DNA of 64,000 nucleotides, taken from assembly GCF_022698165.1 (NCBI RefSeq), contig NZ_JALDAY010000003.1, positions 62,001 through 126,000 of the forward strand, read 5' to 3'. Both the position numbers and the translations under genes were made by a program. Shown here piece after piece: positions 10,262 through 17,206 of this stretch (its first letter is position 1; each line of letters opens with the position of its first letter). Under the pieces are notes generated by a model. It had not been told where the DNA came from and did no database searches. It was given only the letters and a program-made list of their open reading frames with translations. The DNA comes from Streptomyces cylindrosporus. GTDB taxonomy: Bacteria; Actinomycetota; Actinomycetes; Streptomycetales; Streptomycetaceae.

Positions 10262-11128
10262 TCAGCTCTCGTGATCGCCGCACGCCAGGAGCAGGGTGTC
10301 CAGATGCGGGGGCGGGGTGGCCGCGGACACGGCGAGGCCCGTGGAGAGGGCGAGGCCGGGCGCCCGGAACGGTACGAAGGCCACCCGGGGGCTGTTCAGG
10401 ACCCGGGCGTGGGAGGCGTACACGACCGTCCACAGGGGCCGGGTGCCGATGGTGGCGAGGGTGTCCTGGAGGGAGCCGCTCGCCGGTCCCGGCGGTGGTT
10501 CGAAGCCCGCTTCCTGACAGGCGCCGATCACCAGGTCGACCAGGGCGGGATTGTTGCGGCGCTCGGTGAGGGAGAGGGGCAGCCCGGCCAGTTCCTCGAC
10601 GCCGATCTCCGGGCGGGCGGCCAGCGGGTGGGTGGCCGGGAGGGCCGCCACCAGGGGGTCGGGCCACAGCGGCAGCACCCGTACGCCCGGCACCGGTTCG
10701 ACGGCCCGTACGAACGCGGCGTCCAGCTCCCCGCTCGCGACCCGGGCGAGGCGGTCGGCGACCGGCAGCGAGAACAGCTCGACCGGCACGTCCGGCGCGC
10801 GGCGGGCGAACGCGGTGAGCAACCGGTCGAGGTGGGTGCCCAGGCCCGTGCTGGTGCCGATGCGCAGCCCCGGTGGCGGTGCCACGGCCGCCCGCGCCCG
10901 GTCCGCCGCGGCCAGCACGGCCCGCGCCTCGGGCAGCAGCCGCTGTCCCGCAGCCGTCATCCGCACCCGGCGCGGGGAACGGTCGAACAGCTCGGCGCCC
11001 AGCTCCCGTTCCAGCCGCTGTATCTGCATGCTCACCGCGGACTGCACGATGTGCAGCCGCTCGGCCGCCCGTCCGAAGTGCAGCTCCTCGGCCACCGTCA
11101 CGAAATAGGTGAGCTGCCGCAGTTCCAT
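10262..11128 (-). CDS. LysR-family transcriptional regulator, 288 aa
   Basis: A classic LysR protein. It starts MELRQLTYFVTVAEELHFGRAAERLHIVQSAVSMQIQRLERELG, a winged HTH within residues 1-60, followed by an effector-binding domain to residue 288. It lies divergently from a LysE-type exporter with a 67-bp gap, the usual arrangement in which LysR controls the exporter. The effector is likely an amino acid or related metabolite (inference). The tautomerase gene is downstream in the same direction. Confidence 0.93.
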   Translation of the reverse strand: MELRQLTYFVTVAEELHFGRAAERLHIVQSAVSMQIQRLERELGAELFDRSPRRVRMTAAGQRLLPEARAVLAAADRARAAVAPPPGLRIGTSTGLGTHLDRLLTAFARRAPDVPVELFSLPVADRLARVASGELDAAFVRAVEPVPGVRVLPLWPDPLVAALPATHPLAARPEIGVEELAGLPLSLTERRNNPALVDLVIGACQEAGFEPPPGPASGSLQDTLATIGTRPLWTVVYASHARVLNSPRVAFVPFRAPGLALSTGLAVSAATPPPHLDTLLLACGDHES

Positions 11129-11195
11129 GGGACCGACTCTAGAGGGAGGCGGCGGGCGGCTGTTTCAATGAGCGCCCGATGGGAGTTGATGAGAC

Positions 11196-11843
11196 ATGGT
11201 GTCCGCCGACCGTTTCCTCGCCTTCGCCGCGATGTCGCTGCTGGTGATCGTGATCCCGGGGCCGAGCGTGCTGTTCGTGATCGGCCGGGCGCTGGCACAC
11301 GGGCGCCGGACCGCCGTGGCGACCGCGATCGGCAACGTCTTCGGCTCGTATCTGCTGGTGGTGGCGGTCGCGGTCGGGATCGGCTCGCTGGTGGAGCGCT
11401 CGGAGACCGTGTATCTGGCGGTGAAGCTGGCGGGCGCGGCCTACCTGGTCCACCTGGGCGTGCATGCCTTCCGGCACCGCAAGGAGCTGAAGGCCGCGAC
11501 GATCAGCACCCGGCCCACTCATCCGGCGCGCGGTGACCTGCGGACCGTGCTGGACGGGGCCCTGGTGGGGGTCACCAACCCCAAGGGGGTCGTGTTCTTC
11601 GCGGCCGTTCTCCCCCAGTTCGTGGACCACTCGGCTGGTCACGTCCCCGCGCAGATGCTGGTCCTGGGCCTGATCCCGATCTCGATCGGCCTGGTCACGG
11701 ACACCCTGTGGGGCCTGACCGCATCGGCGGCCCGCACCTGGTTCGCCCGCTCGGACCGGCGCCTGTCGATGATCGGCGGGGCGGGCGGGTTCGCGATGAT
11801 CGGACTGGGCCTGACGGTGGCGGTCACCGGCCGGGCGGACTGA
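11196..11843 (+). CDS. LysE/RhtB-family amino acid exporter, 215 aa
   Basis: An inner-membrane exporter with about six hydrophobic segments. The first is FLAFAAMSLLVIVIPGPSVLFVIGRAL, containing the family-typical PGP motif; later ones include ATAIGNVFGSYLLVVAVAVG and the GVTNPKGVVFFAAVLPQF signature. Members export amino acids such as lysine, homoserine or threonine, or related compounds. It is divergent from a LysR regulator, and its length is standard for the family. The substrate cannot be assigned from sequence. Confidence 0.9.
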   Translation: MVSADRFLAFAAMSLLVIVIPGPSVLFVIGRALAHGRRTAVATAIGNVFGSYLLVVAVAVGIGSLVERSETVYLAVKLAGAAYLVHLGVHAFRHRKELKAATISTRPTHPARGDLRTVLDGALVGVTNPKGVVFFAAVLPQFVDHSAGHVPAQMLVLGLIPISIGLVTDTLWGLTASAARTWFARSDRRLSMIGGAGGFAMIGLGLTVAVTGRAD

Positions 11844-11846
11844 GGG

Positions 11847-13181
11847 TTACGGGATCACGGTCCCGAAGCGGATGTCGTACGGCGTCCCCGGGTGCATGGT
11901 GTCGAGCATCCGCCCGCCCTCCGTGACCAGGTCCGTCCGCTGTGCCTTGGTGAGCCTGCCGAAGGGCTGGACGACGAGGGCGTCCTCGGTCAGCTTCCAC
12001 ACACCGGCCAGGAAGCCGTCGACGAGGAACGTGGGGTGGGCGATGTTGCCGACCCAGCTGCGGCCCCAGTACTCGGGCGGTACGACGCGGGTGCGGTCGG
12101 CGTGAGAGAGCAGCAGGTTGTCGAACTCGGGGAGGAAACGGGGCGGGGCCGGGGTGTCGGCGTCGGGGCGCGGCGCGTCGGGGAGGTCGAAGAGCTCGAC
12201 GCCGTTCTCGTCCCGGAAGGTCACCAGCCGGGGCCGCAGCCGCTCGAAGGCGTCCCGCAGCCGGGTCAGACCGGCCCAGGTCTGCATGTCCTTGACGGAG
12301 GCGGGGCCGAAGGCGGCGAGGTAGCGGAGGACGGTGGCGTCGGGGGACGGGGTGGGGGTGGGGGCCGAGGTGGGGCCGGGAGGCGGGGTGAGGCCGGGAG
12401 CCGGGGTCGGGCCGGGAGCCGAGGTGGGGCCGGGAGCCGGGGTCGGGTCGGGAGCCGAGCCGTGGTCGAGGGCCGGGGTTGGGGCGGGAGCCGAGCTGTG
12501 GTCGAGGGCCGGGGTTGGGGCGGCGAGTGTCGAGCGCGGGGTGCGCGGTGCGGAGGTGGTCGTGGGTGGGGCGGTCGGCTGATCTGTGCGGTCTCGGCCC
12601 AGCCAGTGTTCCGCGGTCGTCAGGGCGACCTGGCCGCTGCGGCCCCACAGTCCGCGCGGGGTGACCTGGACGAGCGGGAGCTTGCAGCGGGCGGCGATGG
12701 CGAGGGACTGCGGGTCGGCGTCCGGCCACTCGGCGAGGAGGGCCTCGCGGAGCTGCTTCATGGTGCGCGGCTCGGTCTCGACGAGTTCCCGGGCGAGGAC
12801 GGCGAGCCGGTCGAGGTCGACGCCCTGGAGTCCCTTGCGGAAGTTGACGAGTTCGCGGTCGCGGGCGGGCTGGACCAGTGGGCGCAGCGTGCGGCAGTCG
12901 GCCGCGGTGTGGGTGTGGATGGTCGAGCGCATGGTGACGATGCGGACGACCTCGCGGTCGGCCATCAGCCGGGACAGCTGCTCGGGCTCAAAGCCGTCGA
13001 GGCGGGCGGCGAGCGCGTAGTACGGCGGCTTGACGTTCTGCGCCTGGAGGCCGAGGAGGTGCTCGACGGCGGCTGCGGCGGTGAGCGGCGACCGCTCCAG
13101 GAGCAGCTGGCGGGCGAGGGTGGCCCGGCCGAGGGCGCGGGTGCCGAGAACGGGGGCCGTGGCTGCGGTCGTCTTCGTCAT
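11847..13181 (-). CDS. AlkZ-like (HTH_42) winged-helix DNA glycosylase with Pro-rich insert, 444 aa
   Basis: This belongs to the HTH_42 (YcaQ/AlkZ) family, whose studied members are DNA glycosylases that unhook alkylated bases or interstrand crosslinks. HLLGLQAQNVKPPYYALAARL contains a Gln-Ala-Gln triplet matching the catalytic Q-x-Q of AlkZ. Winged-helix segments (RTMKQLREALLAEWPDA) and the C-terminal WVGNIAHPTFLVDGFLAGVWKL are family-typical. Residues about 198-280 are a low-complexity Pro/Ala/Thr/Ser insert encoded by GC-rich repeats. Without it the protein would be about 364 residues, normal for the family. It is the last clear host gene before the prophage, and a strong palindrome sits just upstream of its start. 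Confidence 0.8.
   Translation of the reverse strand: MTKTTAATAPVLGTRALGRATLARQLLLERSPLTAAAAVEHLLGLQAQNVKPPYYALAARLDGFEPEQLSRLMADREVVRIVTMRSTIHTHTAADCRTLRPLVQPARDRELVNFRKGLQGVDLDRLAVLARELVETEPRTMKQLREALLAEWPDADPQSLAIAARCKLPLVQVTPRGLWGRSGQVALTTAEHWLGRDRTDQPTAPPTTTSAPRTPRSTLAAPTPALDHSSAPAPTPALDHGSAPDPTPAPGPTSAPGPTPAPGLTPPPGPTSAPTPTPSPDATVLRYLAAFGPASVKDMQTWAGLTRLRDAFERLRPRLVTFRDENGVELFDLPDAPRPDADTPAPPRFLPEFDNLLLSHADRTRVVPPEYWGRSWVGNIAHPTFLVDGFLAGVWKLTEDALVVQPFGRLTKAQRTDLVTEGGRMLDTMHPGTPYDIRFGTVIP
12340..12590. repeat. GC-rich tandem repeats encoding a proline-rich linker
   Basis: Inside the AlkZ-like gene, degenerate repeats with a 36-bp (12-codon) period encode PTPALDH, then PTPAPGPTSAPG-type units. 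A 26-bp copy is exact at 12462-12487 and 12498-12523. Units further left in the window have drifted. This looks like a variable-number repeat that keeps the reading frame. Confidence 0.8.
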
Positions 13182-13201
13182 GCTCAGCACGCTAACGGCA
13201 C

Positions 13202-13224
13202 TTGCGGACACCCTCTGTCCGCAA
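13202..13224. promoter_or_regulatory. Perfect palindrome upstream of the AlkZ-like gene
   Basis: TTGCGGACA, five bases, then TGTCCGCAA: 9-bp perfect arms ending about 20 bp upstream of the ATG at 13181. Its position over the 5' untranslated region or promoter suggests an operator for a dimeric repressor. The binding factor is not identified. Confidence 0.55.
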
Positions 13225-13425
13225 CTCTCACCGATTCCCGGCTCCCCGGGCCACCTCGGTGTCGTTTGCCCCGTAGATCCTTTACGGCGTTCGTGATGTC
13301 TGTGAGGGCTCCACTGTCCACGAAAGGCCCAGGTCAGGAGCACCACGGCCATCGTCTCGCACCGGCTCTGTGAGACACGTGTGAGACGGCGGCCGTGGGA
13401 CGCGGCTCGTCCAGCATGCACGACG

Positions 13426-13471
13426 CGGCCCCGGATGGCGGAGGTTTCCGGTCCTCCCCCATCCGGGGCCG
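13426..13471. repeat. Long hairpin with 12-bp perfect arms
   Basis: CGGCCCCGGATG at 13426-13437 pairs with its complement at 13460-13471. The 22-base loop contains one copy of the 17-bp repeat GAGGTTTCCGGTCCTCC. It could act as a terminator or as a structured protein-binding site at the element edge. Confidence 0.6.
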
Positions 13472-13578
13472 TCGCGCACAAACGCTATCTGGATTCGAAC
13501 AAGTTTTCTAGCAGTCCGGGCATATACCCGGCGGTCGCGCCAAAGGTGACCCGCCCCACCAGAGGTTTCCGGTCCTCC
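13441..13578. repeat. Two direct 17-bp repeats, 121 bp apart
   Basis: GAGGTTTCCGGTCCTCC occurs exactly at 13441-13457 and 13562-13578. The first copy lies in the loop of the hairpin above, the second in front of the XRE gene at 13673. Integrase arm sites or repressor sites are possible roles; nothing in the sequence decides. Confidence 0.7.
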
Positions 13579-13672
13579 GGCGGGACGGGCGTCTACGAGG
13601 CTGATTCCATGATCAAAAAAAGCCCCAAATCTGGTGCTGACTAATCGTTAAGCAGGTCAGAACGTTTGTCGA

Positions 13673-13906
13673 GTGCCAGCCAAAGATCAACCGACCTGGG
13701 TCCTCGACCGCCGTCGAGCTCTAGGCGACCGCATCACCGAGCTGCGCGTGGCCCGCAACCTCGTCCAGGACCAGGCCATCGAACTAACCGGCATCCCCCG
13801 CACGACCTACCAGCGGCTCGAACGCGGCCAGGCAGACGCGCGCTACAGCCACCTGCTCGCCATCGCCCGGGCCTTCGAGGTCGACGTCACCGAACTCGTC
13901 CGCTGA
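13673..13906 (+). CDS. Small XRE-type HTH protein, 77 aa
   Basis: A single HTH domain fills the protein: LGDRITELRVARNLVQDQAIELTGIPRTTYQRLERGQADARYSHLLAIARAFEVDVTELV. It is a DNA-binding regulator of the Cro/C1 type, without any effector domain. The GTG start at 13673 has only a weak ribosome site. It reads toward the leftward cargo operon ending at 13990 and may regulate genes at the element edge. It could belong to either host or prophage. Confidence 0.7.
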   Translation: MPAKDQPTWVLDRRRALGDRITELRVARNLVQDQAIELTGIPRTTYQRLERGQADARYSHLLAIARAFEVDVTELVR

Positions 13907-13989
13907 ACGGCCGTCCCCGCGGGGGACGGAGACGGCCGCTCGCCCCGAAACCGGCCGGACATGGGTTACGGAGTGACGGCCTCGGGAGT

Positions 13990-14394
13990 TCACAGGCGCG
14001 TGCCGACCGCGATTCGGTCGTTGCCTGCCAGGCGCAGGATCGCGCGCTGCATGATGATCAGGCGCCGTTCGTCGAGCGACTCAACGGCCGTGAGCGAGAC
14101 CTGGCCGATGCCTACCATCGAGAGCACGAGGCCGAGGAACGCTCGCTGCTGGTCATCGAGACCCAGTGTGTAGAGGCGCCCCATGAGGCGCTCCCACACG
14201 GCCGTCATCCGGCCGCCCTCCTTCACGACGAGAGCCCTGCGCACCCCGTCATGGGCGAGGAGGGTCTCCTCCTCGGCGAGGGCCTGCGCCGCGGCACGGT
14301 CGCGGTCGTTTTTCGCCGACGCGACGAGCAGCTCACCGAGCTGGGGGAGGTCGACCTCGTCTTCGGGGGCGCCTCTGGTCTGGGGGGTCGTCAT
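13990..14394 (-). CDS. Uncharacterised small protein, 134 aa
   Basis: Function not recognised. The protein has an acidic N-terminus (MTTPQTRGAPEDEVDLPQLGELL) and is mostly helical, with SLDERRLIIMQRAILRLAGNDRIAVG near the end. It is the last gene of the leftward cargo operon, and its ATG overlaps the stop of the previous gene (ATGA). This implies joint translation with the 158-residue protein upstream. A helical regulatory or toxin/antitoxin-like partner role is conceivable but unproven. Confidence 0.6.
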   Translation of the reverse strand: MTTPQTRGAPEDEVDLPQLGELLVASAKNDRDRAAAQALAEEETLLAHDGVRRALVVKEGGRMTAVWERLMGRLYTLGLDDQQRAFLGLVLSMVGIGQVSLTAVESLDERRLIIMQRAILRLAGNDRIAVGTRL

Positions 14395-14867
14395 CGTGTT
14401 GCCTCCGCGCGAGGTCGGTACCCGCCTGGCCCGACCGCGGCGGCGAGTACGGCTGGATCGGTGAGTCGCCCGGAGCCGTCGGGCCGGCACATCCACATTC
14501 GGGTGTCGAGATGCCAGCCGGTCGGCGGACAGTGCAGGGGCCAGCCAGGCGAATGCACCGTTACCTGCCGTACATCGGCGAGCTCCTCGGCGGCGTCGAG
14601 CGGTACGAGCCACCAGGCCTTGTCCAGCTCCGGGTCGACGAGAACGGGCCCGCGGTGCTCCTCGCGAATGCGGTTGAGCGCCTTCATCGAGGTGAGGAGG
14701 AGCGTCTCGGCGACGAGCCACACCTTGCCCGATGGAATCGGTGCGAGTGTCTCCGCGCTCCATGCCGTGCGGACGAGGGTCGGGTGCGCGGAGCAGTCGG
14801 CGAGCCACGCGTCCCCGGCCTCGTACACGGCAGTGAACCGCATCCTTGGGTGGGCCATGACCAGCAC
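14391..14867 (-). CDS. Uncharacterised protein of Scr1-regulator neighbourhood, 158 aa
   Basis: Function not recognised. The protein starts MLVMAHPRMRFTAVYEAG; an alternative ATG is at 14858 (MAHPRM). It has an alpha/beta look with many Trp residues near the C-terminus (AWWLVPLD, WPLHCPPTGWHLDTRMWMC). The gene lies 78 bp downstream of an Scr1-like XRE regulator, in the same direction, and overlaps the 134-residue gene by 4 bp. The set looks like a transferred accessory operon and not a phage core function. Confidence 0.6.
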   Translation of the reverse strand: MLVMAHPRMRFTAVYEAGDAWLADCSAHPTLVRTAWSAETLAPIPSGKVWLVAETLLLTSMKALNRIREEHRGPVLVDPELDKAWWLVPLDAAEELADVRQVTVHSPGWPLHCPPTGWHLDTRMWMCRPDGSGRLTDPAVLAAAVGPGGYRPRAEATR

Positions 14868-14945
14868 CGTAGGAAGCCCCGAGAATCAACACCCAGTCTG
14901 ATTCGCGAATATTCGCTTCCGGCCCGTGCCGATGCGCGGTGATGC

Positions 14946-15785
14946 TCAGGCCAGGTCAGCGAAGTGAGCCCGCGCCCGGGAGATGAGGCGCCGCGCATGC
15001 GTGCCGTACACCGCGGCCGAGTCGAGGCTGTCCCACACCCGCCGGTACAGCGCCAGGCTGTCGGCGTCGTCGAGCCACAGCTCAGCGTGCCACTCCTCGA
15101 CGATGACGAGGCGCTCGTCGTACACCCAGAACCCGTTGGCCGGGGGCACCGCCAGCTGCGCACCGAAGGGGACGATACCGAGGCGCACCGTGTCCAGTCC
15201 GATGACGCTTCCGAGGCGGTCCAGCTGCGCGGCGAGCACGTCCGGCGGCGCCATCCCGGCATGCAAGGCGGCCTCCCACAGCAGGATGTGGAACGTCCGG
15301 CCCGGCTGGTACAGCAGCTCCTGGCGGCGCACCCGGGCCCGTACAGCGTCCTCGACGTCCCGCGGAGACTGCTGGAGCTCGGCCATGCGGGAGAAGACGT
15401 GCCGGGCGTAGTCCGGCGTCTGGAGGATGCCGACGACCATCGCTCCCTGCCACACGCGGAAGTCCGCGGTCCGCTCGTACTCGATGGTCAGGACGTCCTG
15501 CACCGGGCGGTGGCCGGCGCGCAGCTGGCGGCGCCACGACCGCGTGTGGGTCTCCAAGCCCTGAAGGCGGGCGACGAGTTCGCCCGCGACCTCGACGTGG
15601 CCGGTGTGCTCGGCCCACGCCTTCAGGTCGTCGGGCGTGGCCGTCTGACGTCCGGTCTCCAGCTTGGACACCTTCGCTTGCGGCCACTCCAGCAGGGCCG
15701 CGAGTTCGCGCTGGGTCGCCTCGCCGCGCAGCTCGCGCAGTCGGCGGCCGAGGGCCTCGCGGCCTTGCTGAAAGTCGGTGGGCAC
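14946..15785 (-). CDS. Scr1-family XRE regulator with DUF5753-type domain, 279 aa
   Basis: An N-terminal XRE HTH (LGRRLRELRGEATQRELAALLEWPQAKVSKLETGRQTATPDDLKAWAEHTG, residues 12-65) is followed by the DUF5753-like domain common to Streptomyces Scr1/WhiJ-type regulators. Diagnostic pieces are IEYERTADFRVWQGAMVVGILQTPDYARHVF, RVRRQELL and FHILLWEAALHAG. Relatives act with small partner proteins to control development or secondary metabolism. Here the partner upstream is a DUF6879-type protein 17 bp away. Confidence 0.88.
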   Translation of the reverse strand: MPTDFQQGREALGRRLRELRGEATQRELAALLEWPQAKVSKLETGRQTATPDDLKAWAEHTGHVEVAGELVARLQGLETHTRSWRRQLRAGHRPVQDVLTIEYERTADFRVWQGAMVVGILQTPDYARHVFSRMAELQQSPRDVEDAVRARVRRQELLYQPGRTFHILLWEAALHAGMAPPDVLAAQLDRLGSVIGLDTVRLGIVPFGAQLAVPPANGFWVYDERLVIVEEWHAELWLDDADSLALYRRVWDSLDSAAVYGTHARRLISRARAHFADLA

Positions 15786-15802
15786 ACGGGCAAGTTACCC
15801 GC

Positions 15803-16531
15803 TCACACCTGGTCGTACGGCACCGCGTGGTGCCACGCGGCCTCGCGGGCCTGCGCGTAGCGGAGCACCTCGACGGGGTTCGTGATCAGCTCCACGCCGG
15901 TCATGACGTCGTCCTGGTCGAAGTGGAGCAGGGCGACGACGCGGGCGTCGAACAGCCAGAAGTCCTCTCGGGGCAGGCCGAGTTCGTCGGCGTTGCTGCG
16001 GGTCAGGACCCGGATGGTCTCGCCGACCGCGGTGTTCCGGCGGGCGTTGTCGAGGAGGTAACGCTGCCCCTCTGTCGGGGGCTCGTCGAGGATCCGTACG
16101 CGCTCGAACCGCTTGCCGGCCGCGGTCTGCTCGCGTCGGTTGGTGCACCAAGGGTCGTCGAGATCCCAGGTCACGGGCTCGCCCGCGGCGAACTGCCGGT
16201 AGGTGTCCGTGGCCTCGTCCTCGGCGTATCGGGTGCGGGTCTCCAGCCGCCAGGCGGAGTGCTTCAGTGTGGTGAACATGCCGCCGAACTCGGCGAAGCT
16301 GATGAACTGAGGCACGTGCACGGGCTCCCTGGGGCCGAAGTTTGCGAGCAGTTCCCGCGGGACGGTGACGGCGTCCTCGTCCGCGGTGAGGTTCTCCAGC
16401 TGGCCGAGCTCACCGGGGTCGGTGACGCGGTCGCCCTGCACGACGTAGCGGTCCGTGCCGGTGATCTCGTACAGGGTGGGGCATCCGTCGTTGCCACTGT
16501 TGGTGCCGACCTTCCACAGTCGCCTGGTCAT
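15803..16531 (-). CDS. DUF6879-type protein, 242 aa
   Basis: This protein resembles the DUF6879 family found beside XRE/Scr1-like regulators in Streptomyces. It contains EFGGMFTTLKHSAWRLETRTRYAEDEATDTYRQFAAGEP, then RFERVRILDEPPTEGQRYLLDNARRNTAVGE and DFWLFDARVVALLHFD, which fit the family. The N-terminal 70 residues (KVGTNSGNDGCPTLYEITGTDRYVVQGDRV) form an extra domain typical of some members. It is the first gene of the leftward cargo operon. Biochemical role unknown; a partner or ligand sensor for the Scr1-like regulator is likely. Confidence 0.75.
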   Translation of the reverse strand: MTRRLWKVGTNSGNDGCPTLYEITGTDRYVVQGDRVTDPGELGQLENLTADEDAVTVPRELLANFGPREPVHVPQFISFAEFGGMFTTLKHSAWRLETRTRYAEDEATDTYRQFAAGEPVTWDLDDPWCTNRREQTAAGKRFERVRILDEPPTEGQRYLLDNARRNTAVGETIRVLTRSNADELGLPREDFWLFDARVVALLHFDQDDVMTGVELITNPVEVLRYAQAREAAWHHAVPYDQV

Positions 16532-16620
16532 GGCGGTCCCTTCGTGGGTCGGGTGATCTGTCCGCGCACCGTAGCGGCACGCCGGACGGATGCAACAGGG
16601 CGCCTTCGCACGACAAAAGG

Positions 16621-16650
16621 GCCCCCTCCCGCCCGAAGGCGAGAGGGGGC
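16621..16650 (-). terminator. Terminator of the late (lysis end) transcript
   Basis: GCCCCCTC..GCC and GGC..GAGGGGGC form a GC-rich stem around CGAA. In the leftward direction it is followed by CCTTTTGT, a short T-tract. It lies just after the last late gene (ends 16662) and before the cargo operon. Confidence 0.8.
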
Positions 16651-16661
16651 AAACCGATGCG

Positions 16662-16913
16662 TCAGCGGCCGGTGGCCTGCCAGATCGACACGACAAGCGC
16701 TCCCACGCCCGTCAACGCGGCGATCGCCGGCAGTGGCCACCTGTTCCGCTCGATCGCGTCCAGGCGCTTCTCGTGGTCGTCCAGCGTCTTGTCCGTCTGG
16801 TCGCCGCGCTGCACCAAGAGCGCCAGCTGGCCGTCGATCCGCGCGAAACCGGTCTCGACGGTGCCGCGCAGCCGCTCCAACTCCACGGCCACCGACGCCT
16901 CCGGCACCGTCAC
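16662..16913 (-). CDS. XhlA/holin-like membrane protein with coiled coil, 83 aa
   Basis: A short N-terminal amphipathic coiled coil (VELERLRGTVETGFARIDGQLALLVQ, then KTLDDHEKRLDAIERN) is followed by one membrane segment (PLPAIAALTGVGALVVSIW). This layout resembles XhlA-type lysis membrane proteins. It is the last gene of the late operon, overlaps the holin gene by 4 bp and belongs to the lysis cassette with the amidase. It may be a holin partner or spanin-like accessory. Confidence 0.65.
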   Translation of the reverse strand: MTVPEASVAVELERLRGTVETGFARIDGQLALLVQRGDQTDKTLDDHEKRLDAIERNRWPLPAIAALTGVGALVVSIWQATGR

Positions 16914-17203
16914 GAGCGGCTCGCCCGGACCAGGGAGGCGACGTCGTCCGTCGACTCGTACTTCGGCGGCTTCGCGTAGCCGAGTAGGAGCCCGGCAGCC
17001 GCGCGCACCCAGGCCGGACCGCCGAGCTTCTCGGAGGCCCGCTCAACGACCCGGAAGATCAGGTAGTAGATGGCCGCCACGGCAACCGTGATCCCCCCGG
17101 AGATCGTCGCTGAGTCGGCGACCAGGCCGAGCCCGGACAGGACCGTGATGGCCCACCCGGCGAGCAGCGGCACGACCGTACGGAGGAGGGAGGGCAGCAG
17201 CAT
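16910..17203 (-). CDS. Holin, 97 aa
   Basis: A small membrane protein with two hydrophobic segments (LRTVVPLLAGWAITVLSGLGLV and SGGITVAVAAIYYLIFRVV) and a charged C-terminal tail. Its position directly after the endolysin and size fit a class II-type holin that permeabilises the membrane at the end of infection. It is separated from the amidase gene by 3 bp and overlaps the XhlA-like gene by 4 bp. Confidence 0.8.
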   Translation of the reverse strand: MLLPSLLRTVVPLLAGWAITVLSGLGLVADSATISGGITVAVAAIYYLIFRVVERASEKLGGPAWVRAAAGLLLGYAKPPKYESTDDVASLVRASRS

Positions 17204-17206
17204 GGG

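Larger units (their letters stand above)
13225..13672. other. Gene-free left border region of the prophage
   Basis: No convincing gene is seen here. The region holds paired TGTGAGA heptamers (13369-13375, 13380-13386), a long hairpin (13426-13471), two copies of GAGGTTTCCGGTCCTCC, an ACCCG-type AT-poorer stretch with GATCAAAAAAAGCC, and then the small XRE gene. A TGTGAGA pair with near-equal spacing also occurs at 55326-55342, just past the integrase stop. The junction attL is expected here. Confidence 0.5.

Noticed and set aside
12361..12580. CRISPR-like array in the GC-rich repeats
   Set aside because: The repeats are contiguous, in frame with a 12-codon period and without unique spacers; they code for a Pro-rich linker.
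13269..13281. Imperfect 13-mer shared with 55408-55420 as the att core
   Set aside because: One mismatch and short length; a true tyrosine-integrase core should be identical in attL and attR. Mentioned only as a weak landmark.
13480..13540. Possible tRNA-like segment (GGATTCGAACAAG) near the left border, as an attachment gene
   Set aside because: The T-arm-like piece lacks a pairing stem, and no acceptor or anticodon arms can be folded around it.
14865..14873. ACCGTAGGA shared with 55396-55404 as alternative att core
   Set aside because: A 9-base match is expected by chance in a search of this size, and it lies at the start of a small gene.
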